This document shows positions 50,364 to 59,575 of a stretch of 64,000 nucleotides of DNA, in pieces. Made by a program: the position numbers and the translations under genes. Source of the stretch: Odoribacter sp. (GTDB taxonomy: Bacteria > Bacteroidota > Bacteroidia > Bacteroidales > Prolixibacteraceae); assembly GCA_013824715.1 (NCBI GenBank), contig PNOH01000003.1:116121-180120 (forward strand), given 5' to 3'. The notes under the pieces were generated by a model. It saw only the letters and a list, made by a program, of their open reading frames with translations, ran no database searches and was not told the DNA's origin. Numbering within the stretch: the first letter of the stretch is position 1; every line of letters begins with the position of its first letter.

Positions 50364-51698
50364 CTACACCTTCGGCAGCGCCCAGGGTTTGCGGTATTCA
50401 GGAATGATGTACCGGTTGGCTTTTTCAGAGTTAGTGAATTTGCCTTTGGCTTCGTCCCAGAGTAAAAGGTTTTCGCCCGAGCGAACGGCAATGTTGGCGC
50501 AGTGGGCTGCAACGGCAACCGCACGTCCGATTTCAGGAGTACAAGCTGGTTTTTGCCGCGATTTGATGCAATCAATAAAGTTTTGGGCATGTTCCTGATG
50601 GTTTTCCCTGCCCTTATCAAATTCTTCAGCCTCTGTTTTTCCTTTTTTCTCCTTGTCGTCCCACTGTGGAATCACCCGGTAGCCGCCACGATCGCAAACA
50701 ATAGTTCCCAAATCGCCGATAAATTCAATCCCATAATTTTTATTCCAGGGACCGTTTTGTATTCCAGCCGTGTGTTGCCACGTTACCTGATAATTGCCCA
50801 TTTCCCAGATGACCGACATGGTATCGTAAGTTTCGTGGTTGTGATCCGGAAACGCGATATTAGCTCCCGAAGCCAGAATTTTTTGTGGTGGAACAACAAT
50901 GTCTTTGGCCCAAAATGCCATATCAATCAGATGAACGCCCCAGTCAGTAACCAATCCACCGCCATAATTCCAGAACATGCGCCACGAACCATGAAACCGT
51001 GTAGGATTGAAACTACGCGATGGTGCCGGGCCTAACCACATTTCAAAGTCAACTCCGGCGGGCACAGCAGTATCAGATGTTTTTGGCTGTCCGATTCCGT
51101 AATTGAAATTGCCCCAGATGTTGGTTTTGCGCAACTGGCCGATCCTCCCGGATTTGATCATCTGGTTGATTTTGTTCCAGTGCGCCCCGCTCCGTTGTTG
51201 TTGCCCCACCTGAACCACGCGGTTGTAACGGTTGGCCGCTTTTACCATCAGGCTACATTCTTCGATGCTGTTGGCCATGGGTTTTTCGACATAAACATCC
51301 AGTCCGGCTTCGCAGGCATTCACCATAGGCAGGCAGTGCCAGTGGTCGGGAGTCCCGATTACAACGGCATGCAAATCTTTGTTTTCAAGTAATTTCCTGA
51401 AATCGCCGTACAATTTGGGTTTTTGATTGTAGGTTTTCTCGATTTCGGCGGCCTTTTCGTTCAGGACATTCTGATCGATGTCGCAAAGACCGATGCAATT
51501 CACTCCCGGAATATTAAGGTGGTTTTTCAAATCGCCAAATCCCATGCTTCGGCATCCGATAAGAGCGATATTGATCTGGTCGCTGGGGGCAACCATCTTT
51601 TGAGCAGCCTGAAGTCCGCCAGGAAAACTGCTGACAATTCCCAATCCCGCAGTTGCTGCAACTGAGTTTCGGATAAAAGATCTTCTGTTTGTGGTCAT
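50364..51698 (-). CDS. Exported Gfo/Idh/MocA-family oxidoreductase (Tat signal)
   Basis: 444 residues. Twin-arginine signal MTTNRRSFIRNSVAATAGLG, then the Rossmann domain (INIALIGCRSMG, GLCDID, VVIGTPDHWHCLPM, VEKPMANS) and the C-terminal dimer domain with WRMFWNYGGGLVTDWGVHLIDMA carrying the catalytic histidine region. Oxidoreductases of this type with Tat signals carry bound NAD(P) and act on sugars in the periplasm, for example 3-keto-glycoside formation. The adjacent TIM-barrel protein fits such a pathway. The substrate is not readable. Confidence 0.9.
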   Translation of the reverse strand: MTTNRRSFIRNSVAATAGLGIVSSFPGGLQAAQKMVAPSDQINIALIGCRSMGFGDLKNHLNIPGVNCIGLCDIDQNVLNEKAAEIEKTYNQKPKLYGDFRKLLENKDLHAVVIGTPDHWHCLPMVNACEAGLDVYVEKPMANSIEECSLMVKAANRYNRVVQVGQQQRSGAHWNKINQMIKSGRIGQLRKTNIWGNFNYGIGQPKTSDTAVPAGVDFEMWLGPAPSRSFNPTRFHGSWRMFWNYGGGLVTDWGVHLIDMAFWAKDIVVPPQKILASGANIAFPDHNHETYDTMSVIWEMGNYQVTWQHTAGIQNGPWNKNYGIEFIGDLGTIVCDRGGYRVIPQWDDKEKKGKTEAEEFDKGRENHQEHAQNFIDCIKSRQKPACTPEIGRAVAVAAHCANIAVRSGENLLLWDEAKGKFTNSEKANRYIIPEYRKPWALPKV

Positions 51699-51861
51699 TT
51701 GTATTAAGTTAATTGGTTAATAATTTCAATCTTAAATATACAGGTTATGTTCGGATACTTCGTTATTTTTATTATTTTTAAAGAAAATACAAGTACCTTT
51801 CATTTGAAAGAGTGGTCATTTTTTTCTAATGGGAATGCATTTACTAAATTCCTAATTTACA

Positions 51862-53856
51862 ATGCTTAAACCACAAAATATGCTTAATCAATCACAAATA
51901 TCAGCACTCATTCAACAAGGGTGCAATTCATCTGATTGGTCAAATGTAATTCTAGCTGAACAGTGTGAACCTGACAGATTCCGAAATGTAATTTTTATCG
52001 GAAATGTTTCAGTCGGAAACAATAACGGAACTATACAGAGTGATGGAATCGACTTGCCTTGCGGTATCTATAATGCGATTATCTCCAATTGTACAATAGG
52101 AAATGGTGTCCGCATCGCAAATATTGGTTCCGTAGTTGCCAACTGCATTATTGGAGACGAAGTACTTATTGAGAACGTGGCATCTCTTGTGGGCGAAACA
52201 AATTCTTCGTGTGGAAATGGCGTTGAACTCGATGTGGTGAATGAAGGCGGCGGGCGCGGTACAATGCTGATCAACCAGATGACGTCTCAAACAGCTTACC
52301 TTCAGGCTTTGGTAAGGCATAATGCCGCTTTTACAAAAAACTTGTCCGCACTTATTGAAAGGCAGGCAAAAGTTAATTGTTCGGGGATGAGCATTGGTGA
52401 GAATGCCCGGATTATTCATTGTGGCGCAATAAAAAATGTAAACATCGGGCCTTTTGCAACTATCCACGGTTCACAAAATCTTGAGAATGGTACCATTTTA
52501 AGCTGTCCGAAGCATCCAACTGAAGTAGGCGAAGCAGTCTTAGCTAAATCCTTTATTATTTCTGAAGGGGCAAAAATAGATAGCGGGGCAATTCTCGACA
52601 AAGTATTTATTGGACAGGCTGTAAAATTAGGGAAACAGTTTTCTGCCGAAAATTCGATGTTTTTTGCCAATTGCGAAGGATTTCATGGTGAAGCGGTGTC
52701 GCTGTTTGCCGGCCCTTATACCGTGACCCACCATAAATCAACCTTACTGATTGCCGGTTTATTTTCCTTTTTTAATGCCGGCAGCGGATCGAACCAAAGC
52801 AACCACATGTATAAACTTGGGCCGGTGCATCAGGGCGTTTTCGAACGCGGATGCAAAACCGGTTCGTTTTCGTATGTTCTGTTGGAAAGTCATATTGGCG
52901 CATTCAGCGTGGTTATCGGGAAACATTTCACCAATATAAATGCCCCAAACCTTCCATTTTCATATATTCATGAGGAAGACGGAGCATCGAAAGTTATTCC
53001 CGGAATGAATTTATTTTCGGTGGGAACCGTCAGGGATGGGGAGAAATGGCCCAAACGTGATAATCGAAAATCCCTGATCAAGAAGGACCTGATTATTTTT
53101 GATGTTTTTTCGCCTTACACGGTAGAAAAAATGCTGCTGGGCAGAAATGAATTATTGGCCTTAAGCGATTCCACGCCAAAAGAAAAAGCCTATGTAAATT
53201 ATGGGGGATTGCAGATAAACCGGTTGTTGTTACGTAAAGGCGCGAAATATTATGCTTTGGCAATAACCAGGTATTTGAACGATAAAGTATGTTCACGAAT
53301 CTCTGAATTACTGGAACAGGAAAATAATTGGGAAAAGGCGACAGCCTCGTTTAAACCTCAATCCCAATTGCAGCGTGCTAGCGAGTGGACTGATATTTCC
53401 GGATTACTGGTCCCCCGTGAAAAGCTTGTTGAACTGGAAGAAAAGGTTGTTTCGGGTTCAATAGCCTCATTTGATGAGTTGTTAACTGAATTGCAATCCT
53501 TCTATGTCGGATACAAAAAATACGAATGGCAATATATTTATGAAACATTCAGCAAAGAATATCATATACTATTAGAGTCAATTACAAAAGAACAAGCTAT
53601 AAAATCAATTGATGAATGGCAGAAAGCAGCAAATTCGCTGCACTCCATGGTCTTTGAAGATTCCAAACGGGAATTCGGAAACTTTGCGAAGATTGGTTAC
53701 GGTATCGATAAATCAGAGGAAGAAACAGATCATGAATTTGCCTCAGTTCGTGGGTCTGCTGAGACAAATGGTGTGGTACAAAAAATTTCAAAAGAATTAA
53801 TTGAGATTCAGGAACGATGTCAACAATTCACTAACTTAGTAATAACCATTAAATAA
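51862..53856 (+). CDS. DUF4954 left-handed beta-helix protein
   Basis: 664 residues. Residues about 40-300 show hexapeptide-type left-handed beta-helix repeats (NAIISNCTIGNGVRIANIGSVVANCIIGDEV..., then ARIIHCGAIKNVNIGPFATIHG and SFIISEGAKIDSGAILDKVFIGQAVKLG), as in acyltransferases and nucleotide-sugar transferases. A second part (about 300-420) has HMYKLGPVHQGVFERGCKTGSFSY. The last 200 residues are helical. This is the DUF4954 family of Bacteroidota, of unknown function. The ACP gene follows after 12 bases, so an acyl transfer role is an attractive inference. An ATG six codons in is an alternative start. Confidence 0.82.
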   Translation: MLKPQNMLNQSQISALIQQGCNSSDWSNVILAEQCEPDRFRNVIFIGNVSVGNNNGTIQSDGIDLPCGIYNAIISNCTIGNGVRIANIGSVVANCIIGDEVLIENVASLVGETNSSCGNGVELDVVNEGGGRGTMLINQMTSQTAYLQALVRHNAAFTKNLSALIERQAKVNCSGMSIGENARIIHCGAIKNVNIGPFATIHGSQNLENGTILSCPKHPTEVGEAVLAKSFIISEGAKIDSGAILDKVFIGQAVKLGKQFSAENSMFFANCEGFHGEAVSLFAGPYTVTHHKSTLLIAGLFSFFNAGSGSNQSNHMYKLGPVHQGVFERGCKTGSFSYVLLESHIGAFSVVIGKHFTNINAPNLPFSYIHEEDGASKVIPGMNLFSVGTVRDGEKWPKRDNRKSLIKKDLIIFDVFSPYTVEKMLLGRNELLALSDSTPKEKAYVNYGGLQINRLLLRKGAKYYALAITRYLNDKVCSRISELLEQENNWEKATASFKPQSQLQRASEWTDISGLLVPREKLVELEEKVVSGSIASFDELLTELQSFYVGYKKYEWQYIYETFSKEYHILLESITKEQAIKSIDEWQKAANSLHSMVFEDSKREFGNFAKIGYGIDKSEEETDHEFASVRGSAETNGVVQKISKELIEIQERCQQFTNLVITIK

Positions 53857-53868
53857 AGGAGTAAAACT

Positions 53869-54117
53869 ATGACACGACAAGAAATCGCAGAAAGAGTTAT
53901 TAAAACCACAGCGCGGGAACTACACTTGAATATCTCGGATATCAGGGAGAGCGATAATTTTGCAATGGAATTAGGTGCCGATTCGCTTAAATCCATTGAA
54001 TTAGTTGCTGCCTTCGAAGAAGACTTTGATCTGAGCGTAAACGAAGAAGAAGCATTGCAAGTCCAGTCGGTTGGAGGCGCAATCGATTTTTTTGATTCAA
54101 TAATCAACAAAAAGTAA
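53869..54117 (+). CDS. Dedicated acyl carrier protein
   Basis: 82 residues. The phosphopantetheine site is S39 in ELGADSLKSIEL, followed by the helix-III acidic stretch EDFDLSVNEEEA. It is not next to fatty-acid genes, so it is probably a specialised ACP. A strong Shine-Dalgarno (AAAGGAG) lies 7 bases before the ATG, unusual for this phylum. It lies between the DUF4954 gene and the isopropylmalate-synthase-like gene, so its acyl group is likely to be used or made by them. Confidence 0.92.
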   Translation: MTRQEIAERVIKTTARELHLNISDIRESDNFAMELGADSLKSIELVAAFEEDFDLSVNEEEALQVQSVGGAIDFFDSIINKK

Positions 54118-54131
54118 AAGGAGATAATGCC

Positions 54132-55517
54132 ATGAGAAATTATGAACTTCAGGATGTTGAAAAACCTAATCTGGTGGAAGATATTTTTCCATATTCTCTT
54201 CCTCCGTTAATTAAATTTGAAGGTAAAATTCAGGAAACGATAGACGGGAAAATCGTTGAATTTGATCCAAACGAAGTAAAAACACGCGATATCCACCTTA
54301 CGGATACCACTTTCCGCGACGGACAACAAGCCCGCCCGCCTTACAAAAAGGAACAAATGGTCAAGCTTTATGAGATGTTGTCACGTTTGGGCGGACCAAA
54401 TGGGGTAATCCGTCAATCGGAATTTTTTCTTTATACAAAAAACGACCGCGATACCATTGACGAATGCAGAAATTTAAACCTGAAATTTCCTGAAATAACC
54501 GGTTGGATACGTGCCAACAAAGGCGATTTCCGTCTTGTAAAAGAAATGGGCCTGAAAGAAACCGGAATGCTCACTTCTTCATCCGATTATCACATCTTCC
54601 ACAAGCAAAATCAAACACGCAAACAGGCCATGGACCAATATGTGGAAGTAGTGGAAGCTGCCCTGGAAGCCGGCATCCGTCCGCGTTGCCACCTCGAAGA
54701 TGTTACCCGTGCCGACCTTCCGGGTTTTGTCTTTCCGTTTGTGCAGCGATTGGAACGGCTGACCGAAAATCAACCGGACGAACTGAAAGTGAAGATCCGT
54801 TTGTGCGACACCATGGGTTTTGGCCTGTCGTACCCAAATGCTGCCGAACCACGCTCAATCCCGAAGCTGATCTGGCGTTTGCGCAATGAATGTGGAATTA
54901 CTGCCGACCGTCTGGAATGGCATGGCCACAACGATTTTCATAAAGTCCACATCAACGGCGCCAGCGCCTGGATATATGGACTCAATGCCCTGAACGGAAC
55001 CTTGTTTGGCTTGGGCGAACGCTGTGGAAACCCTCCGCTTGAAGGCGCTATTATCGAATATGTTGCAATGAAAGAAAGTTTATGCGGAATTGATTTGTCA
55101 GTAATCACAGAATTAGCCGAATACTACGATAAAGTAATCAATTCGAGAATTGCGCCAAATTACCCGTTTGTCGGGAAAGATTTCAATACAACCCGCGCCG
55201 GGATTCATGCCGGTGGACTGCGCAAATTCGAGCAGATTTATAACATCTTCGACACAACCGCTCTTTTAAACCGTCCGCCAAGGGTTTCCATTACCGATAA
55301 GTCAGGAACCGATGGAATTGCACTTTGGGTGAACGAATTTCTTCAATTGAAAGGCGACGATCGCCTGAGTGTAATGAAAGTTGCAAAAATTCAGCGTTGG
55401 GTTATGGATCAGTATGAAATTGATGGCCGCATGTCGTCAATTACCGATGAAGAACTGGAAGAACAGGTTAAAATTCAATTGCCTGAGCAGTACGCAATAT
55501 TTAAACAAAAAAATTAA
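54132..55517 (+). CDS. Isopropylmalate/homocitrate-synthase-like (DRE-TIM) enzyme
   Basis: 461 residues. The HMGL-like barrel is intact: [16 protein letters not shown] (the catalytic R-D-G-x-Q), [37 protein letters not shown] and the metal pair in [11 protein letters not shown], then [15 protein letters not shown]. The C-terminal part (about 340-461) includes [12 protein letters not shown] and is like homocitrate-synthase subdomains; the leucine-binding regulatory domain of LeuA is absent. It condenses an acyl thioester with a 2-oxoacid in known relatives. An AAAAGGAG site lies before the ATG. The adjacent ACP suggests the acyl donor may be carrier-bound rather than CoA-bound. Confidence 0.85.
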   Translation: MRNYELQDVEKPNLVEDIFPYSLPPLIKFEGKIQETIDGKIVEFDPNEVKTRDIHLTDTTFRDGQQARPPYKKEQMVKLYEMLSRLGGPNGVIRQSEFFLYTKNDRDTIDECRNLNLKFPEITGWIRANKGDFRLVKEMGLKETGMLTSSSDYHIFHKQNQTRKQAMDQYVEVVEAALEAGIRPRCHLEDVTRADLPGFVFPFVQRLERLTENQPDELKVKIRLCDTMGFGLSYPNAAEPRSIPKLIWRLRNECGITADRLEWHGHNDFHKVHINGASAWIYGLNALNGTLFGLGERCGNPPLEGAIIEYVAMKESLCGIDLSVITELAEYYDKVINSRIAPNYPFVGKDFNTTRAGIHAGGLRKFEQIYNIFDTTALLNRPPRVSITDKSGTDGIALWVNEFLQLKGDDRLSVMKVAKIQRWVMDQYEIDGRMSSITDEELEEQVKIQLPEQYAIFKQKN

Positions 55518-55528
55518 ATCTTTTTGAT

Positions 55529-56338
55529 ATGAGAATATTAATTCACGAAAATTACGAACGACTGACAAAGTGGACCGCCCATTACATAGCGGCCAGGATT
55601 AATGCGGCAAACCCAACACCTTCAAATCCTTTTGTTTTGGGTTTGCCAACTGGTTCAACGCCGTTGGGTGTTTACAAAAACCTGGTTGAACTTTATAAAG
55701 CCGGAAAGATTTCATTCAAAAATGTGGTGACCTTCAATATGGATGAATACGTGGGAATCCCGAAAGACCATCCGGAGAGTTACTATTATTTTATGCATCA
55801 TCATCTTTTCAACCAAATTGATATTCCGGCAGGAAATATTAATATCCTGAACGGAAATGCACCAGATTTGGAAGCTGAATGCACCCGATATGAAGAGAAA
55901 ATAACAAGCTATGGCGGTATAAGCTTATTTCTTGGCGGCATTGGGCCTGATGGCCACATCGCTTTTAATGAACCCGGTTCTTCGCTGACTTCGCGAACCC
56001 GGATTAAAACCCTGACTTACGATACCCTGGTTGCCAACAGCAGGTTTTTTGGAAACGACATTTCTAAAGTTCCGAAAACAGCCTTAACAGTTGGGGTAGG
56101 AACGGTAATGGATGCAAAAGAAGTAGTTATTGTAATTAATGGTTACGGAAAAGCGCATGCTGTAAAAAAAGGAATTGAAGACGGGGTTAACCACATGTGG
56201 ACAATCTCAATGCTCCAATTGCACCGGCACGGGGTTATTTGCTGCGATGATGATTCAACCATGGAATTACAGGTTAAAACCGTAAAGTATTTTAAGGACA
56301 TTGAAGCAGTCGCTTTGGCAAATTTTCCGGAAGTATAG
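55529..56338 (+). CDS. nagB: Glucosamine-6-phosphate deaminase
   Basis: 269 residues with [14 protein letters not shown] (phosphate loop), [10 protein letters not shown] (catalytic D), [17 protein letters not shown] (D and H of the active site) and [15 protein letters not shown]. It converts glucosamine-6-phosphate to fructose-6-phosphate and ammonia. It follows the isopropylmalate-synthase-like gene after 11 bases, so it may share that transcript, and it converges on a second NagB-like gene across a hairpin-rich gap. Confidence 0.95.
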   Translation: MRILIHENYERLTKWTAHYIAARINAANPTPSNPFVLGLPTGSTPLGVYKNLVELYKAGKISFKNVVTFNMDEYVGIPKDHPESYYYFMHHHLFNQIDIPAGNINILNGNAPDLEAECTRYEEKITSYGGISLFLGGIGPDGHIAFNEPGSSLTSRTRIKTLTYDTLVANSRFFGNDISKVPKTALTVGVGTVMDAKEVVIVINGYGKAHAVKKGIEDGVNHMWTISMLQLHRHGVICCDDDSTMELQVKTVKYFKDIEAVALANFPEV

Positions 56339-56365
56339 AAGAATAACTGCCCCATCCCAGCCCTT

Positions 56366-56593
56366 CTCCGCCAGTTGGCGGAAAGGGAGTTGCGGGGTCA
56401 GAAATTCTGAAAAGACGTCAAGCTAAAGGAGAAAGGGGCTAAAGCCCCAATACAATTTGAACCTTCTTGCCCGTCACATTTATGTGACGGCAAAGGATAT
56501 AGCGCTAATGATCAGTAGTGTCCTATCCTTTGCCGTTGCCTTTAGGCAACGGGCATGAGAATAGAATATATAAGGAACAGGGCTTTAGCCCTG
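56366..56593. repeat. Composite palindromic element of four hairpins (plus one flanking hairpin) between nagB genes
   Basis: After a small hairpin near 56366-56383 (CTCCGCCAG/TTGGCGGA), four stem-loops are arranged symmetrically: GGGGCTAAAGCCCC (56435-56448), a 31-base unit (56469-56499), its inverted partner (56524-56554), and CAGGGCTTTAGCCCTG (56578-56593). The two 31-base units agree in their flanks (GCCCGT...ACGGCAAAGGATA) but have different stems, CACAT/ATGTG and TGCCT/AGGCA, each self-complementary. It fills the space between two convergent stop codons. Confidence 0.8.
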
Positions 56594-56603
56594 CCAATTA
56601 CGA

Positions 56604-58931
56604 TCAGATGGCAACCCCTTCCATCGATTTTTCAAGTTCTTCGGCCTGCTGCAGGAATTGGTCAATAGTCAACTCCCTGAAATAGATCAACCCGTGGGTT
56701 GCCCTTACCAACGGCCTTTCGTGCTGATAGAAGAAGTTTTTTCCCAACAGAAGCTGAATTTGTTTCAGTTGTTCAACCCATACGCGCTGGGTCAGATGAC
56801 TGAATTTACCATCGAGCTGATAGCTGGGGAAAGAGGCGTCAACCTGGCTCAAATAACAATCAGTAAACGACGCATCGAGGATTGACAGTGAATTCAGCGA
56901 AACGGGCGCTATCACCTCTGTATCGGCCGGATGATAGCGGAACCATACATTGCGGTAACCAATCACCCTGAGTTTCGACAAATCTTCTTCCTTCTTCCAT
57001 TCCTTAACGGCGGCGGCAATGGCTTTCAATACTTTATAATGCGTGTCAGGGCCACTGCCTTCAGGGTCCATCGCCAAACTAATCACCGTGGGTTTGTATT
57101 TTCTGAATTCTTCCAGGATTGGAAGTACATCGCGATTATAATCCGGTTGTTCGGTAAAAATATCGCCCTGGTAAAATCCCAGCCGAAGATGATGGACATT
57201 GCTTACCGGGACGCCAAAATGTGCCCAAACCAATTCTTCTTCCATTTCGCGGATCATCCCTTTCAGCTTCTGGATTTCACGTGGATTTTTGCTTCCGTCA
57301 TAACTGTTACGAAGGTTATCCAGAATTCCGATAATTGCTGAAACCAATTGCTCCCGGGTTTTAACTTCCCAAATTTCAGTAACGGCGCGCACTACCCGAT
57401 GACATACGCCCCGGCGTTTTTCATATTCATTGTTGGCCGCCACATTATCGAGATAGTGGTAAATGTCTTTGTCCCATTTGAATTTATAACCTTCAACAAA
57501 GAAATCGGGAAAATTGATCATCTCAATTTTATTATCGCTGATCAGGCCAAGTGTTTCATCAAGCAAATCAATAACATACTGGTTAATCACTGCTGTGAAT
57601 CCTGAAGTCAGTACCGTAAAATGAAACTTGTTGCTTGCATCGCGTAACTGACGGCTGATACGCGGCATAATACCAAGCATGATATCGTCGTGATGGGGCC
57701 CGGTATGATAGAAAACCTGATTCGACTCGTGTTCCATTCCTTTTTTAAATTTAGCAGTAATGGAGTCTATTACCGACTGAACCGTTCCTTCATTCAGGTT
57801 AGGAATCAAACGGCAGTATTTGTCGGCCATCAAGTCTTCCAATGTGATGTGATGGCCGAATTTGTTGATCTTCGGGCATAAATCGATTATTGCGCGTTCG
57901 GTTTTTTGATGGGTCCAATCACCGGTTTGGTAATATTTATCAACGCTGTCGGTCAATTTTACAGCAGCTCCATTAGTCAGGTAAAAACGGCTGTTCGGAA
58001 GTTTGTGTAAAGAGCTTGCCGGATATTGGTTCGACGCTTCATTTTCAAGGTTATTCTTAATCACATCAGCTTTGGCTTCACCGGCGGCAAAAATAATAGC
58101 CAGTACATCAGGGTTATAAGTGATGGTTTCCAGTCCGATGGTAATGACCAGCCTGTTGCGTGACACCTCGATACCACCCAAATCACCGGCAGTAACAGCT
58201 TGAGTTTCGAAATTGGTAGCTGTAAGCCGGGTGGTTGAATAATGATCGGATCCTCGGGTATTGAAAGCAATATGGCCATCAGGACCAATGCTGGCAAGGA
58301 AAAACCCTATACCACCCTTTCCCCTGATTTTTTGTTCATATTCAGAACACCAGTCGTCGATGCTGAAAATTGATTTTTGCTGAAGCCGTTCGATGGAGGA
58401 TTTGGCATCGCGGTATCGAAGCGATAAATCTATTCTGAGATCAGGGAAAACTTCGTTGTACGATTTCCCTTCGACAAGCGGAATAACATCAGAATTAATT
58501 AACAATGTTTTGTTCATGTCGAGTCCAAACCCATTGATGTAATAGTTCTCAATGTAATTGCAAAAACTGTTGTGCTGTTTCGATGAAATAGGGTAAAATT
58601 CATCCATCTGTACAAACTGAAGTCCGCGCAGATCAGGCTTTTTAACTCCTGAAAGACCGTATGCGGTCAATAAATCCTGCCCTTTTTTATTCTCCCAGTT
58701 TTCAAGAAAAAAATGGGTGTATTTGATGAAATATTCTGAGGTTTTTCCGGTAGGAAGGCTGATTAACCCATTTGGATTTTGGGATACCCACTCCAGAAAG
58801 CGGAGTGAAGCCAGCAATCCCAGTTTCGGAAAATTTTCTACCGTAATATAGGGCATGTAAGTATTCATCCGTTCTATTCCTGCCTGCTGCAGAAAAATTT
58901 TTTCAACCTGACTGAACTGATTGGTTCCCAT
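56604..58931 (-). CDS. NagB-like deaminase fused to a PIG-L/LmbE-type deacetylase
   Basis: 775 residues. Residues about 30-330 form a NagB-like domain ([60 protein letters not shown]) that keeps the active-site D and D-x-H. Residues about 410-775 form a PIG-L deacetylase domain with the zinc motif TGPHHDDIMLG. The fusion suggests that one protein removes acetyl and amino groups from N-acetylglucosamine-6-phosphate, next to a stand-alone nagB. Fused proteins of this kind are known in Bacteroidota. Which steps it really performs is inference. Confidence 0.85.
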   Translation of the reverse strand: MGTNQFSQVEKIFLQQAGIERMNTYMPYITVENFPKLGLLASLRFLEWVSQNPNGLISLPTGKTSEYFIKYTHFFLENWENKKGQDLLTAYGLSGVKKPDLRGLQFVQMDEFYPISSKQHNSFCNYIENYYINGFGLDMNKTLLINSDVIPLVEGKSYNEVFPDLRIDLSLRYRDAKSSIERLQQKSIFSIDDWCSEYEQKIRGKGGIGFFLASIGPDGHIAFNTRGSDHYSTTRLTATNFETQAVTAGDLGGIEVSRNRLVITIGLETITYNPDVLAIIFAAGEAKADVIKNNLENEASNQYPASSLHKLPNSRFYLTNGAAVKLTDSVDKYYQTGDWTHQKTERAIIDLCPKINKFGHHITLEDLMADKYCRLIPNLNEGTVQSVIDSITAKFKKGMEHESNQVFYHTGPHHDDIMLGIMPRISRQLRDASNKFHFTVLTSGFTAVINQYVIDLLDETLGLISDNKIEMINFPDFFVEGYKFKWDKDIYHYLDNVAANNEYEKRRGVCHRVVRAVTEIWEVKTREQLVSAIIGILDNLRNSYDGSKNPREIQKLKGMIREMEEELVWAHFGVPVSNVHHLRLGFYQGDIFTEQPDYNRDVLPILEEFRKYKPTVISLAMDPEGSGPDTHYKVLKAIAAAVKEWKKEEDLSKLRVIGYRNVWFRYHPADTEVIAPVSLNSLSILDASFTDCYLSQVDASFPSYQLDGKFSHLTQRVWVEQLKQIQLLLGKNFFYQHERPLVRATHGLIYFRELTIDQFLQQAEELEKSMEGVAI

Positions 58932-59575
58932 TTTTATTCGTTTTGATAGTTAAAATTACACCTCCTGAAATTAATTTTCGAAGTGAAATTAATTTTCAAA
59001 AATAGTTATTTATGCTGAAATAAGAAGGGAAGGGCAAGAAGTTGATTCCAATAAACTTTATGAAGATTTTATAAAAAATGAAAAGCGGTGGAAGCCACCG
59101 CTTTTCACTAAACAAACAACTAAAATTACCTTACGAACTTTGCTTTTCACCAAAAACCAATCAACCCAAAAAAGTTCAAAAAATTAGAATAGATAGCAAA
59201 GTCAATGTGGATTACGCTTTGTCGTGCATCATTGTTTCATTAATCTGGATGAATTAACATTTATTAGCACAAATAATTAAAAATGGAGCAAAAATTACAG
59301 AATAAATATTTTTGTTCACGCCTGAAATGCTGATTTGACAACGCTCAGAGAAGGGCAGGAAATTTTTTTAGATCAACATAACCAATTTGTTTGGATTAAA
59401 TAAAAGAAAATCACTATCTTGTATCAGATTATTTGCGGATAAATTTCGTGGCCGCAAAAGTTTACCTAAGGGAAGGTAATAATCTGTATTATTTGCGATT
59501 TGACTGATCTATTTTTGCTTTTTATAAGATATCGGTACTTTAATATGCTGATATTCTTAATTTCAACTGATTGTT
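58932..59575. other. Divergent intergenic region with a strong internal hairpin
   Basis: 644 bases between the starts of two divergent genes. No convincing gene was found on either strand. It is AT-rich and must hold both promoters; no perfect TAnnTTTG was assigned. The main structure is the terminator-like hairpin at 59080-59106 (minus strand), which would end a short transcript started further right, or attenuate the deaminase-fusion gene. Confidence 0.6.
59080..59106 (-). terminator. Terminator-like hairpin in the leader of the NagB-deacetylase gene
   Basis: A perfect 12-bp stem (59080-59091 with 59095-59106) and 3-base loop are followed on the minus strand by ATTTTTTAT. It lies 149 bases before the start codon at 58931 with no gene ending at it, so it is either an attenuator or the end of a small RNA. 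Confidence 0.6.
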
